The notes: generated from the letters alone by a model not told the origin. Counted from the first letter of the stretch, positions 8,501 through 16,636 are shown. The stretch: DNA of 38,270 bases from Anoxybacillus tepidamans PS2 (GCF_000620165.1 NZ_JHVN01000016.1:39024-77293); one strand, 5' to 3'. A program made the numbers and translations.

Positions 8501-9968
8501 GATGGAAGACGGAAATATCGGCATTTTCGGTTCGGCAGGATACGGAAAATCGACGACGATGATGACGTTGCTGTTAAGTTTTGCGGCCGCATACAGCCCA
8601 ACGCAGCTTCATTATTACATTTTCGACTTCGGAAACAATGCTTTATTGCCGCTGCGCCAATTGCCGCATACGGCCGATTATTTCCGATTTGATGATGAAA
8701 AGAAAATCGAAAAGTTTATTAAATTTATGAAAGAAGAAATGGAGCGGCGAAAGCAACGGTTTATGGAAAAGGAAGTAAGTACGATTAAGTTGTATAATGC
8801 GCTGTCTGAGGAAAAGCTTCCTATTATTATTGTGGCGCTAGACAATTTTGACCTTGTGAAAGAGGAAATGCCTGACTTTGAAACGCAGTTGATTCAATAT
8901 GCCCGAGACGGACAGTCACTTGGAATCTTTTTAATGCTGACAGCGACGAGGGTTAACGGAATTCGCCCGCCGCTTATGAACAATTTAAAAACAAAAATTG
9001 TTCATTACTTCATTGACAGTTCGGAAAAATTTTCGTTAATCGGGCGAACGCCGTATGATGTCGAGCCGATTCCAGGGAGGGCGCTTGTGAAAAAGGATCA
9101 AGCAGTATTAACGCAAATGTATCTTCCGGCCGAAGGAGAAGATGATATGGCGGTGCTTGAAAATGTAAAAAAAGAAATTGAAAGGTTGAGAGAAAAATAT
9201 ACAGACGTGCCGAAACCAGAACCGATTCCGATGCTTCCATCGCGCCTTCCGTTTGCGGTCTTTGCGAACATGTATGTTAAAAATCGGGCATCTGGATTCA
9301 TCCATATCGGGCTCGATGAACAATCCGTTCGTCCGGTTGCCGTCAATATGCGGACTGACCCGCATTGCTTGATCGTCGGACAATCGAGAAAAGGGAAAAC
9401 GAATGTGTTAAAAGTCATTTTAGAAGCGTTGCTTGTGCAAAAACCTGAAAGCATTGGACTGTTTGATGGGATTGATCGCGGACTTGTTTCATACGCTAGT
9501 CGAGATGGCATCACTTATATAGAAGCGAAAGAGGGAATGCTGCAATGGCTTAATGAAGCAGATGGTCTGTTGCAAAACCGGGAGGCTGTGTATTTAAAAG
9601 CGGTGAACGAAGGAAAGATTGCAGAGCAAACGTGGCCGCCGATTGTATTTATGGCCGACAGTCTCTCTCGTCTTCAGCAGGCGACCGACAGCCTCATCCA
9701 AGATCGAATCGCCAAAATGATGAAACGATATAGCCATCTTGGATTCCATGTCATCATCGCAGGAAATGCAAACGAATTTGTGAAAGGTTTTGACGCATTA
9801 ACGGCCGAACTGAAACAAATTCGCCAAGCGATTTTAGTAACAAAAAAATCAGAGCAAAGCTTATTTGTGCTGCCTTTTACAAGAAACGAACAAGAAATTG
9901 AACCGGGATTTGGCTATTTTGTCGTAAGTGGAAAAGAATGCAAAATCCAAATTCCAAAAGTCGAATAA
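5529..9968 (+). CDS. yukBA: T7SS motor ATPase EssC/YukBA (FtsK/SpoIIIE family)
   Basis: 1479 residues in a single frame. Two N-terminal FHA-like domains (about 1-185) precede two transmembrane helices (about 235-257 and 260-282). Three FtsK/SpoIIIE ATPase domains follow. D1 has Walker A GTTGSGKSE (about 671) and Walker B LFLIADEFAEL (about 778); D2 has GSAGYGKST (about 1000) and a Walker B-like IIIVALDNFD (about 1097); D3 has GQSRKGKT (about 1283) and IVFMADS (about 1371). D1 looks fully catalytic. D2 and D3 lack the Asp-Glu pair of a standard Walker B, as usual in the family, where they act in substrate recognition and gating. Ribosome site AGGAGAGG. It powers export of EsxA and of the effectors encoded on both sides of the operon. 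Confidence 0.97.
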   Translation: MSQLWIFYESNCQLFPLTGQEDYISIGNQLEHHITIPSFLFRNGYISIQKQTDASVMAVFQGGQPIGKLEPEHPVTVDDHGQKMTIVWVHEEAKKHIYYVGHKTELLVSDDPQADIQTATATVSFVRQQGQWFAIPKNGSSLFLNGTKISDAAPLQNGDLLLCPYVQFVFLENDLLEITSSQEMITSLTETLPPISEMKKKYPVYHRTPRMIYELPTDKVNISFPSQEGDSDQRGLWLMILPPFMMLLVMGVIALIQPRGIFILISLVMFVTTIVTSTAQYIREKRMRRTRKEKRRRIYTTYLEQKREELQALSEQQKNVLYYHFPSFESMKSLVAQISDRIWERTIESADFLHLRIGAADVPSTYEVSVSMGDLANREIDDLLEQAQQMARVYRTVKNVPLPIDLSSGAIGMVGKTSIVNHEIQQLVGQIAFFHSYHDVRFVAIFAEKDYKQWEWMKWLPHFQLPNSFAKGFIYNEQTRDQLLSSIYEMLRERDLDEEKEKKRFSPHFVFIVADRSLIAEHVILEYLEEKNEQVGISVIFASETKESLTENIHTLVRYINEREGEILIQHRKAAHIPFMLDEHSFEGNEPFARMLRSLDHQKGMNNSIPEKVTFLEMLQTSNVKELNIEKNWFAQQTSRSLAVPIGLKGRKDVVELNLHEKAHGPHGLIAGTTGSGKSELLQTYILSLAVHFHPHEVAFLIIDYKGGGMAQPFKNVPHLLGTITNIHGSKNFSARALASINSELKKRQRLFDRYEVNHINDYMELYKQGKAEQPLPHLFLIADEFAELKSEEPDFIRELVSAARIGRSLGVHLILATQKPRGVIDEQIWSNARFRISLKVQDASDSKEILKNGDAAAITVTGRAYLQVGNNEVYELFQSAWSGAPYMEEGVEAEDDIYIVTDLGLVPVSNVTADRKQSRKKPKTEIEMVVEQIIETQKQLNIEKLPSPWLPPLASRLPRVTSLAADTVNFPIGLKDEPELQSQSDYFYQWMEDGNIGIFGSAGYGKSTTMMTLLLSFAAAYSPTQLHYYIFDFGNNALLPLRQLPHTADYFRFDDEKKIEKFIKFMKEEMERRKQRFMEKEVSTIKLYNALSEEKLPIIIVALDNFDLVKEEMPDFETQLIQYARDGQSLGIFLMLTATRVNGIRPPLMNNLKTKIVHYFIDSSEKFSLIGRTPYDVEPIPGRALVKKDQAVLTQMYLPAEGEDDMAVLENVKKEIERLREKYTDVPKPEPIPMLPSRLPFAVFANMYVKNRASGFIHIGLDEQSVRPVAVNMRTDPHCLIVGQSRKGKTNVLKVILEALLVQKPESIGLFDGIDRGLVSYASRDGITYIEAKEGMLQWLNEADGLLQNREAVYLKAVNEGKIAEQTWPPIVFMADSLSRLQQATDSLIQDRIAKMMKRYSHLGFHVIIAGNANEFVKGFDALTAELKQIRQAILVTKKSEQSLFVLPFTRNEQEIEPGFGYFVVSGKECKIQIPKVE

Positions 9969-9981
9969 AGGGATCAGGTGA

Positions 9982-12771
9982 ATGGACATGAGCGGAAAGT
10001 GGAAAATCGCAAAATTAATCGGATTAATCGTATTTATTGTTATCCTTCCCGTGCTGTTCTTTGCTTTCATCGGGCATAATCCGATGAAAGCCACAGAAAA
10101 AGCCACTAACAATATCGCAGTCGTTAACGAAGATACGGGAGCGGAATACAACAAAAAAACATATTTATTTGGCAAAGAGATCGTCCCAGCGCTTGATGAC
10201 CACTCCGATTATCATTGGTTCGTGGTGAATCGCGGCCAGGCGGAAAATGGACTAAAAAACAACGAGTACGATGCGGTGATTTATTTGCCATCAGATTTTT
10301 CGAGGAACATCTTATCATTTAATGAAAAAAAGCCGCTGAAAGCGATGGTGCAATATAAAATCCAGCCGAATTTGGATGCGAAAAATAGAGAACGGGTGCA
10401 AAAAGAGCTAGAAGCATCTAAAAATACGATCAACCAAAAAATGTCCACTCTGTATTGGAGCTACGTGGCGCAAGAGGTAGAAGCGATTCGCAAGAAGTTT
10501 AACAATATCGTGGAAAAGGAAATTGCCTTTCAAAATGCGATGTATTCTTTCTATACTCCTAGCTCTTCGAAACTAACAAAAGAGATTGAAAACCAGAAAA
10601 ACATGCTGAAGCAGCTGCTGGCGGCTTCAAAAAATGCCGAAGATTCATCTACAGGCACATTGCAAGGATTAGAGCAGGCAGAAAAGGAAATCGATTCTTT
10701 TATTGAAAGCATTCGACAATATAAAGAATATCAACAGCGGCAAAATGAGGTCGTTCAAGAAGGAATTTATCAATACGAGGCTGCGCTAGGCGAGGGAATG
10801 AGCTCCATGCTCGAACAACCGTGGAATGTGAAGCCGGAGTTTCAGCTTCAAGGGCAAAATCTGCTCGAATCCGTCTCGACATTGCGCAGCACAGTAGCGC
10901 AGAGCCGCACATCGCTAGCGAGCTTCAATGAACAACTGGAAAAATCGACAGCTTATGAACAATTTCAACAGCTGTTGGCCATGCAGAAAGACTTAGTTTA
11001 TCAATATAAAAAGGAAATCGACACGAAAACGCTCGATCAATTGCAGCAGCAGCTCATTCCGCTGCGGCAAAAGCTGCAATCGCCGTCTTCAGAGCAAGCA
11101 AGCGCGAACACAGCATCGATCGAAGCGCCGCCGCCGGCGGATACGAAACTATTGGACGCCCTCGAAAAGCAAGTGGCCAACTTAAAAACAGAGCTGCAAA
11201 CAGTCAAACCGCAAAGTCCGCAAGAAAATTGGAACAATGTTGAAGGTTCAATCAGCCAGCTTGAAGCGGAAATGCAAAAGGCAAAAGAAGAGTGGCAGCA
11301 GCAGTTGGCGCTCCAACAACAATGGAAGCAAAAATACACAGAGTTAACAAAGCAGCTGAATGAGCAGCCAAACGAAGAAGCTGGAAAAGCGATAGAGGCC
11401 ATCGTGCAGCAAATCAATGCGAAAGAACAAGCGATTCTTGCCCTGCCGTCATTACCGGAAAGCCGAAAACAAACCTTATCGTCCAATTTTCAAGGAACGA
11501 TTCAAAATCGAAATGCAACGGATCTGCTTGCTTATTTTGCTTGGCTGTCGGTTTTTGAAGACGCGGTACAGCAGGCGGGCAGCTTCGATGAAGGAGTGGT
11601 GGACCAGCTTCTTGCGAATTGGAGTGAAAAAGATGCGATCTTCCGCATGTTATCGGATGTGCATAGCGAAGCCCCTTATTTTTATCAGTTGCAAAAAAAC
11701 TTAACGTCTTCGCTAAAAGATGCGGAAGCGGCAGAAGCGAATGCCCAATCGTTTGTTGAAGCGACGCTTGGGTATATACAAGAATACGATGAAAATGTGC
11801 AAAAAGTGCAGGAGGGGATTACAAACCAGCTGCAGGCGCTAAACGATGCGGCCAACGCGGTGACAATGCAGCTGCAAGAGGCAGTGAACGAAGGAGAGCA
11901 GGCTGAATCCATATTAGGAGACAACGATGGAGAATTTGTCGTTGCGATGCAGCAAAACACGATGCAGGATGTAAAGCAAATCTCGGATCTTGTGACCTCG
12001 ATTTCTGAAGGCCAAGACCGCATTACTGACTATACAAATGAATTGCAAGAAAAAGTGGGGGCGGTTCAAGCGAAGGCGGACGAATTAAACGGAAAATGGG
12101 CCGCGAATGTTAATGCGTCGAAGCAAATGAGAAACGATGCATATCGTCTTTTAAACAACACGATGGTGGATCAGCAGGCGAATGGCTACGTCTACGATTA
12201 TTTAACAAATCCTGTGCAAATGAGCGGTGACATGCCGGAGGAAAAAACGACATATACGCCGCCGGTTGTGATGTTTATCATCATTTTACTATGCGGCATG
12301 CTCATTGGCTTTTTCCTTCACTATTATTCAAATGTTCCGTTCATGATGCAGCTTGCATTACTCATAATGCTGAATTTAATTGTCGGTTTAATTATCGATA
12401 TATATGGTTTGAAAATTTATCCGATGCAAGACGTGCGCGCCATCAAATGGAGTGTGTTTACGATCGTTTTGTTATTCTTATGCTCTTCGATGGTTCGATT
12501 GGCGTTTTTTATCGGACCGTTTACCGGTTGGATTCTCGGAAGCGGGCTTGTGCTTTTCTTCATCACTCCACTGCTAGATTTAGTGCTGCCAAACTTTAAT
12601 TTGGAACATCCGATTTCGAAAGCCTATGTGTCGATTCAATACGGCGACCAGCAAAGTTTTTATTCGACCGTGATACCGATAGGAATCGTCTCATTGCTTA
12701 TGGCAGTCGTTCCGTTTTTGAAACATCGCCTCACTATCCAGCAAGAGGAGGCGGGGACGTATGAAGGGTAA
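9982..12771 (+). CDS. yueB: T7SS membrane protein YueB/EsaA
   Basis: 929 residues. One transmembrane helix near the N-terminus (about 8-32) is followed by an extracytoplasmic region of about 700 residues with long Gln/Glu/Ala-rich coiled coil, then five helices packed at the C-terminus (about 760-920). This is the EsaA/YueB layout; in B. subtilis YueB is the wall-spanning receptor of phage SPP1 and a required T7SS subunit. The gene starts 13 bp after essC and overlaps essA by 11 bp, so it is within the operon. The coiled-coil part should be the surface-exposed, most variable section. Confidence 0.94.
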   Translation: MDMSGKWKIAKLIGLIVFIVILPVLFFAFIGHNPMKATEKATNNIAVVNEDTGAEYNKKTYLFGKEIVPALDDHSDYHWFVVNRGQAENGLKNNEYDAVIYLPSDFSRNILSFNEKKPLKAMVQYKIQPNLDAKNRERVQKELEASKNTINQKMSTLYWSYVAQEVEAIRKKFNNIVEKEIAFQNAMYSFYTPSSSKLTKEIENQKNMLKQLLAASKNAEDSSTGTLQGLEQAEKEIDSFIESIRQYKEYQQRQNEVVQEGIYQYEAALGEGMSSMLEQPWNVKPEFQLQGQNLLESVSTLRSTVAQSRTSLASFNEQLEKSTAYEQFQQLLAMQKDLVYQYKKEIDTKTLDQLQQQLIPLRQKLQSPSSEQASANTASIEAPPPADTKLLDALEKQVANLKTELQTVKPQSPQENWNNVEGSISQLEAEMQKAKEEWQQQLALQQQWKQKYTELTKQLNEQPNEEAGKAIEAIVQQINAKEQAILALPSLPESRKQTLSSNFQGTIQNRNATDLLAYFAWLSVFEDAVQQAGSFDEGVVDQLLANWSEKDAIFRMLSDVHSEAPYFYQLQKNLTSSLKDAEAAEANAQSFVEATLGYIQEYDENVQKVQEGITNQLQALNDAANAVTMQLQEAVNEGEQAESILGDNDGEFVVAMQQNTMQDVKQISDLVTSISEGQDRITDYTNELQEKVGAVQAKADELNGKWAANVNASKQMRNDAYRLLNNTMVDQQANGYVYDYLTNPVQMSGDMPEEKTTYTPPVVMFIIILLCGMLIGFFLHYYSNVPFMMQLALLIMLNLIVGLIIDIYGLKIYPMQDVRAIKWSVFTIVLLFLCSSMVRLAFFIGPFTGWILGSGLVLFFITPLLDLVLPNFNLEHPISKAYVSIQYGDQQSFYSTVIPIGIVSLLMAVVPFLKHRLTIQQEEAGTYEG

Positions 12772-13243
12772 GGGGCGTTTTTGGTTCCCTTTCCTTCTTG
12801 CCCTATTGTTTTTGACGGCAGCGGCAAACGATGCACAAGCAGAGGAATGGCCGGCGGTGGAACCGAACCGATATGAGAAGCAACAAACCGAATTGCGTAC
12901 GGACTATATTCGCGAGCAGTCGCTTTTAAACGAGAAAAAAGAGCTGCCAAAAGAACAGCTGCCATTGACATTTCAGCGACCGGCGTCTTCCGCTTTGGAG
13001 CGGACAAAAGCGCAGTTGTTTTTATCGCCGGAACGGGAAACGAATACGATCGCGACGAAAGCAGAAAAGCTAAAGCTGTTTTCGTCAGCGAAGGAGATGG
13101 CCGCTTCGTCTCGCCTGCCATTGGATGAGGAGGAAGAGACTGATTCATCCAGCTTGCTTTGGCTGTTTGGAGTTCTCGTTTTCGGGCTGATTACGGCGAT
13201 TTTTGTGATTATCGTTCCACGGATAAAACAATTTGTCCGCTAA
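12761..13243 (+). CDS. essA: T7SS membrane protein EssA/YueC
   Basis: 160 residues with a signal peptide-like N-terminus (basic start, hydrophobic FLLALLFLTAAA, a possible cleavage after AQA), a charged middle, and one C-terminal transmembrane helix (about 132-152) ending in a basic tail. That is the EssA/YueC layout. It overlaps the end of yueB by 11 bp, so it is translationally coupled. EssA is a small essential component of the membrane complex. It is the last core gene; no yueD follows as in B. subtilis, and effector genes come next after 106 bp without a visible terminator. Confidence 0.88.
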   Translation: MKGKGRFWFPFLLALLFLTAAANDAQAEEWPAVEPNRYEKQQTELRTDYIREQSLLNEKKELPKEQLPLTFQRPASSALERTKAQLFLSPERETNTIATKAEKLKLFSSAKEMAASSRLPLDEEEETDSSSLLWLFGVLVFGLITAIFVIIVPRIKQFVR

Positions 13244-13349
13244 CTCTTAAGTATTCAATGGAGGGACGATGTAAAGTTTTTATTTGAAACAGCGGGAATA
13301 GCTTGATATTGGCCATTATTTCGCCATTTTAACGGGGGAGGGAATACAA

Positions 13350-13661
13350 GTGTCATCGATGGTAGATTCGATTGAAAAGGAAATGAAGCGGAGGGCTTAC
13401 GAAGCAGCGATTGCCATTTTGCAATCTTACCAAGGGCAAGTGCATGAAGCGATGGAAGAATTTCAAGGTGGCATTCGCGGCTTTTATCGCGCCAACGATG
13501 AATATATTCCGTACTGGCAAGGGGAGGCGCGGGAAGCGTATGAGTGGGTCTATGCCGATTTAAGACAAATCGAGACGCGGATTGAGGCGACGGCGGATGA
13601 ATTGGTCGATGAAATCAGCAGGGAAATCGCCCGTCTTCGTCGAATGATAGAGGAGTTGTGA
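13350..13661 (+). CDS. WXG-like small partner of the downstream T7SS toxin
   Basis: 103 residues, all helical, with a central turn PYWQGEAR that fits W-x-G between two long helices. GTG start behind GGGGGAGGG. Small helical proteins of this kind (WXG100 or DUF5082-like) are encoded just upstream of T7SS toxins and pair with their N-terminal targeting helices; the toxin gene starts four bases after this stop. Composition is GC-rich like the first part of the toxin gene, suggesting both belong to the conserved, non-exchanged part of the locus. Whether it is secreted or acts as a chaperone cannot be told from sequence. Confidence 0.72.
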   Translation: MSSMVDSIEKEMKRRAYEAAIAILQSYQGQVHEAMEEFQGGIRGFYRANDEYIPYWQGEAREAYEWVYADLRQIETRIEATADELVDEISREIARLRRMIEEL

Positions 13662-13665
13662 TCAA

Positions 13666-14820
13666 ATGATTCGGTTGAAACCTGATGAGTTGGAAACGGT
13701 CGCGAAGCACATTCCCGATGCCGAAGACGCTTGCGAGCGGGCGCGGACGACGCTGTCATGGGAGCCCTCTTCCCTTGCGATGGACCTCCCCGGCGTCAGC
13801 ACGCCCGCAATCGAAGCGCTGCGGGACGAACTCGTTCATTGGCTGAAGCGTTATGAAGACAAACTGAACGAAGCTGAAGAACTTCTGTATCGCACCGCCG
13901 CCGCGATGCGCCAAGCGGACCAGACGCTCGCCGACAACATGAGGGAATTCGGTTTAGAGCTTCTCGGATGGTATGACGTGCAGCGCGTGTTCGGCGAGTA
14001 CGACCCGATCACCGGCGAGCGCCTGTCGATCGGGGACCGGCTGCTGGCGGGCGGGATGTTGCTGTTATCGATTGTTCCTCCGGCTAAAAGTGCCGGCGTC
14101 GCCGGAAAAGCGGCGATCAAGGGGGCCAAGGCGATCGATGCCGCCTCCGCCCTTGCGAAAGTGAAACATGTCGTGCGCTATGATAAAATGAAAGCGATCG
14201 GCGACATCGCCTTTCGCCAAACCGTCCGCTCCCCTCTTGCCGAAACGGCCCGCCTGTTCAAAAAGCAATGGGACGAATTAGTCAAAAGCGTCGCCTCCGT
14301 TTCATGGCAGCCGGCATATGCGGGAGTGGGGCCGGCGCCTCGGGTGTGGATGAGTGAGGCGAAAGATGCGTCCCTCAACATGATCAAGAAAGTTGAGAAG
14401 GAGATAGTTGGAAAGAGAGAGGGGAAAACTCTTCTTCCAGAAGAAGGGAAGGTCGGCACTTATGAAGAGTTAATAGATGCCGGACGTCGTGGGGATAATA
14501 TTACACCTCATCATATGCCATCCGCAAAATATATCAAAACTAAAGCAGGTATTCATAAAAATGATGGTGTAAGTATGAATATGGAGCATCCACATCCTGG
14601 AGTCGGTGGAAGACATCGAAAAACGGCTACTTACGGAATGATTGGTCAGAGGCTTCAGGAATATTTAAACCTATCTCCAAGGGCTGCCCTAGCGCATGAC
14701 ATTTGGGATGCAAGGAGAATATACAAGAACGATGGATTATATACCCGAGAAATTAGACAAAGTTTAAAAGATGTTATTCGAATGAATAAGGATATGTATC
14801 CAGATTTATTTAATAAATAA
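13666..14820 (+). CDS. T7SS polymorphic toxin: WXG-like, pre-toxin TG, HNH-like tip
   Basis: 384 residues. Residues about 1-100 are a WXG100/LXG-like helical targeting domain. About 105-165 resembles the pre-toxin TG linker (EYDPITGERLSIGDRLLAG followed by a Gly/Ala/Lys helix). From about residue 240 composition turns AT-rich and a separate C-terminal toxin begins. Its core has TPHHMPS (about 279-285), then MNMEHPHPGVGGRHR, which resembles HNH/endonuclease VII-type tips found in Rhs and other polymorphic toxins; I did not place the exact family. An immunity gene follows 15 bp later. A duplicated 147-bp piece of this gene at 16170-16316 ends within a few bases of the junction, marking the point where toxin tips are exchanged. 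Nuclease activity is inferred from the His-rich motif only. Confidence 0.75.
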   Translation: MIRLKPDELETVAKHIPDAEDACERARTTLSWEPSSLAMDLPGVSTPAIEALRDELVHWLKRYEDKLNEAEELLYRTAAAMRQADQTLADNMREFGLELLGWYDVQRVFGEYDPITGERLSIGDRLLAGGMLLLSIVPPAKSAGVAGKAAIKGAKAIDAASALAKVKHVVRYDKMKAIGDIAFRQTVRSPLAETARLFKKQWDELVKSVASVSWQPAYAGVGPAPRVWMSEAKDASLNMIKKVEKEIVGKREGKTLLPEEGKVGTYEELIDAGRRGDNITPHHMPSAKYIKTKAGIHKNDGVSMNMEHPHPGVGGRHRKTATYGMIGQRLQEYLNLSPRAALAHDIWDARRIYKNDGLYTREIRQSLKDVIRMNKDMYPDLFNK

Positions 14821-14835
14821 AGGAGGAGCGAAACA

Positions 14836-15303
14836 ATGGATCTTGCTCATGAAACACAAAAACTAATAGATAGTCGTCTACTCAGAACAGAGCAAGAAAT
14901 ACAGCAATTTGAACAAGCAATTGTTAATATTGTGGGCATGAAAAAGGCTGAACATATCAAACATTTGTGTTTAGGGTTTGACGACTCAACAGAGTGCGAT
15001 GAGGTTATGTTTGGATTAATACATGCGATTGAATCATATGATAAGGTGTTTGGTGCAGAAGAATCCTTGAAAAACTTTGCGGAATCGCTGCCTTCTATGT
15101 TGCCTCATGCAAAGGGATGGGTAAAAATCTTGCATAAAAGAATACTCAACGATGCTCCTTCACGCAAAGCATATGCTAAAGTCGTTTCGAAAGTTGATGT
15201 TAACGTTAAGAATCTTGTTGTTCAAATTATAAATGAGATCAAGGAGAAAAACCCTGGCCGATTTGAAGCCTCGGCACTAGAGTTTTTATCTAGTATAAAA
15301 TAA
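14836..15303 (+). CDS. Cognate immunity protein (Imm30-like)
   Basis: 155 residues, soluble, all-helical, preceded by a strong AAAGGAGGAG. It begins 15 bp after the toxin, the usual place for immunity to a C-terminal toxin. The segment LCLGFDDSTECDEVMFGLIHAIES resembles Imm30-type immunity proteins (a Phe-Asp-Asp...Glu-Val-Met-Phe core), but this family call is from memory. Its AT-rich composition matches the toxin tip and not the toxin N-terminus, so tip and immunity probably arrived together. A terminator follows at once, making toxin-immunity the end of this transcription unit. Confidence 0.62.
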   Translation: MDLAHETQKLIDSRLLRTEQEIQQFEQAIVNIVGMKKAEHIKHLCLGFDDSTECDEVMFGLIHAIESYDKVFGAEESLKNFAESLPSMLPHAKGWVKILHKRILNDAPSRKAYAKVVSKVDVNVKNLVVQIINEIKEKNPGRFEASALEFLSSIK

Positions 15304-15314
15304 CTTATTTAGAA

Positions 15315-15349
15315 CCCTGAAGGCTAGTATAAATGCTTCAGGATTTTTT
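15315..15349 (+). terminator. Intrinsic terminator after the immunity gene
   Basis: CCTGAAG at 15316-15322 pairs with CTTCAGG at 15336-15342, followed by ATTTTTT. It lies 11 bases after the immunity gene stop and separates the live toxin/immunity pair from the degraded cassettes behind it. Confidence 0.75.
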
Positions 15350-15400
15350 GAAAGTTCGTCACCATTTGATTTGAAAAGAGCCTAGAGGAGCAGAAATGCG

Positions 15401-15824
15401 ATGAATGAGAAAATAATAAAAATGATCGAAGAGTATGGCGAGGAAAGGGATTTTTTCGGAGGGGCATCAGAGGAGGATATCCGAAATGCTGAAGAAATAC
15501 TTGGTTTAAAGTTCCCTCAAAGCTATCGCGCTTTTCTAAAAGAGTATGGCTCAGGCGGTATATGTGGGGTTGAAATCTTAGGCATTGAAGGAAATCTTGG
15601 AGCCTCTGTAGTAAAGGCAACTGAAAGATGGAGAAAGTTAGGGCTAGATAAGAAACTAATTGTTATCGAAGATTCAGGAGAATTTGTTCGATGTATGTAT
15701 TCGGCGGATGTTAATGACGAAAGAGTGTATAGTTGGATTAGGGGGGAAAGAACTCTCCGTTCGCTATGATACATTTGATGATTATATGCTAGATATATTT
15801 CAAGAAGGAATCAATAACTTGTAG
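15401..15824 (+). pseudogene. Frameshifted SMI1/KNR4 (SUKH) immunity gene
   Basis: The first frame runs to 15769 and shows a SUKH core: EEDIRNAEEILGLKFPQSYR, FLKEYGSGG, then a strand-rich middle. It ends abruptly in an unrelated tail and stop. Removing one G from the six-G run at 15741-15746 restores ...SWIRGKELSVRYDTFDDYMLDIF..., the normal C-terminal end of SUKH proteins, with a stop at 15822-15824. So the gene is disrupted by one extra base. SUKH proteins neutralise many nuclease-type polymorphic toxins; this one has no matching toxin beside it and looks like a leftover immunity gene. A sequencing error or slippage in the G run could also explain the break. Confidence 0.8.
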
Positions 15825-16162
15825 ATATAAAGAATAAATAGAAGATTTTGAGCAGAGTTATCTAGTGCCGAATTAACTACTTCGTTATTACCAATATTAT
15901 TTATGTTCTACATTTTAGGAGTTTTTTGGATTTTGATGTGATGTACGTACAGAATGGCTGAAAAAAGTATATCTATTTAATATTTAACGCGAAGTAGCGT
16001 TATGTTGAACAGGTCAATTATGGTCAGAATATGGCTATAGTGACCTGTTTTGTTGTTTTCGTTTTTTTATGGTAATTTGCCACTGTGTTTGTACATGGAA
16101 CAAGGAACATGGCTGGAATTTCTAGATAAGAGATGCTGGTCACGGGCAAATCACATCAAAGC
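15825..16162. other. Non-coding spacer in toxin-cassette graveyard
   Basis: AT-rich stretch of about 340 bases without a supported gene on either strand. It carries a hairpin terminator at 16008-16054 and a small AACGC/GCGTT dyad at 15986-16001. At about 16163 it changes abruptly into the GC-rich duplicated toxin fragment. Confidence 0.4.
16008..16054 (+). terminator. Terminator-like hairpin in cassette region
   Basis: AACAGGTCA at 16008-16016 pairs with TGACCTGTT at 16041-16049, followed by a T-rich tract. No intact gene precedes it; it may have ended a lost cassette. Confidence 0.55.
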
Positions 16163-16636
16163 GCCATTCGCGGAAACCGCCCGCCTGTTCAAGAAGCAAT
16201 GAGACGAATTAGTCAAAAGCGTCGCCTCCGTTTCATGGCAGCCGGCGTATGCGGGAATGGGGCCGGCGTCTCGGATGTGGATGAGTGAGGTGAAAGATGC
16301 GTCCCCCAACATGATAAAATAATTATGCTCAAAAAGTTGTAGGTCGAGAAGACAGATTACCGGATGATCAAGGCGGCCATTTAATCGCAAGTATTTTTAA
16401 AGATTTGAGTGATGTCGATAACTTTGTACCGATTAATGGAAATATTCAAGGGGGAATGGAAGAAGCTTAAGAATACTTGGGCAGATGCAATTAAACAAGG
16501 TGATGAAGTGAAAGTAAAGATAAAGCCAAATTATAAGGGAGATTCTCACCGTCCAATAAGTTTTGATATTAAGTACAAAATTGGCGATGATGATTGGGAA
16601 ATTAGGAGATTTGATAATGTACTAGGGGGGAGTTAG
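16163..16636 (+). pseudogene. Orphan toxin tip: broken DNA/RNA non-specific endonuclease
   Basis: There are two parts. The first (16170-16316) is a copy of 14239-14385 of the resident toxin gene and has a Trp-to-TGA stop. The second reads RLPDDQGGHLIASIFKDLSD..VDNFVPINGNIQ..GEWKKLKNTWADAIKQG..VKIKP, the signature of the Endonuclea_NS_2 nuclease tip of YeeF-type T7SS toxins. Joining its two frames requires removing one G from the five-G run at 16450-16454; there is a further stop and frame change near 16318-16323. No start codon or ribosome site precedes it. This is the layout of an orphan toxin cassette: a short homology arm to the live gene, a new toxin tip, then its own immunity gene at 16637. 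In its present state it cannot make toxin. Confidence 0.85.
16170..16316 (+). repeat. Direct repeat of toxin gene segment 14239-14385
   Basis: The two segments lie 1931 bp apart and align without gaps with about 11 differences in 147 bases by eye. In the live gene the repeat ends within a few bases of the composition change between the targeting/pre-toxin part and the toxin tip. Confidence 0.9.

Noticed and set aside
9098-9514. Minus-strand open frame within essC
   Set aside because: Overlaps conserved ATPase coding sequence; no independent support.
13269-13274. ATG-TAA start-stop element behind a good ribosome site between essA and the WXG-like gene
   Set aside because: Such two-codon elements occur by chance, and nothing else here supports a regulatory use.
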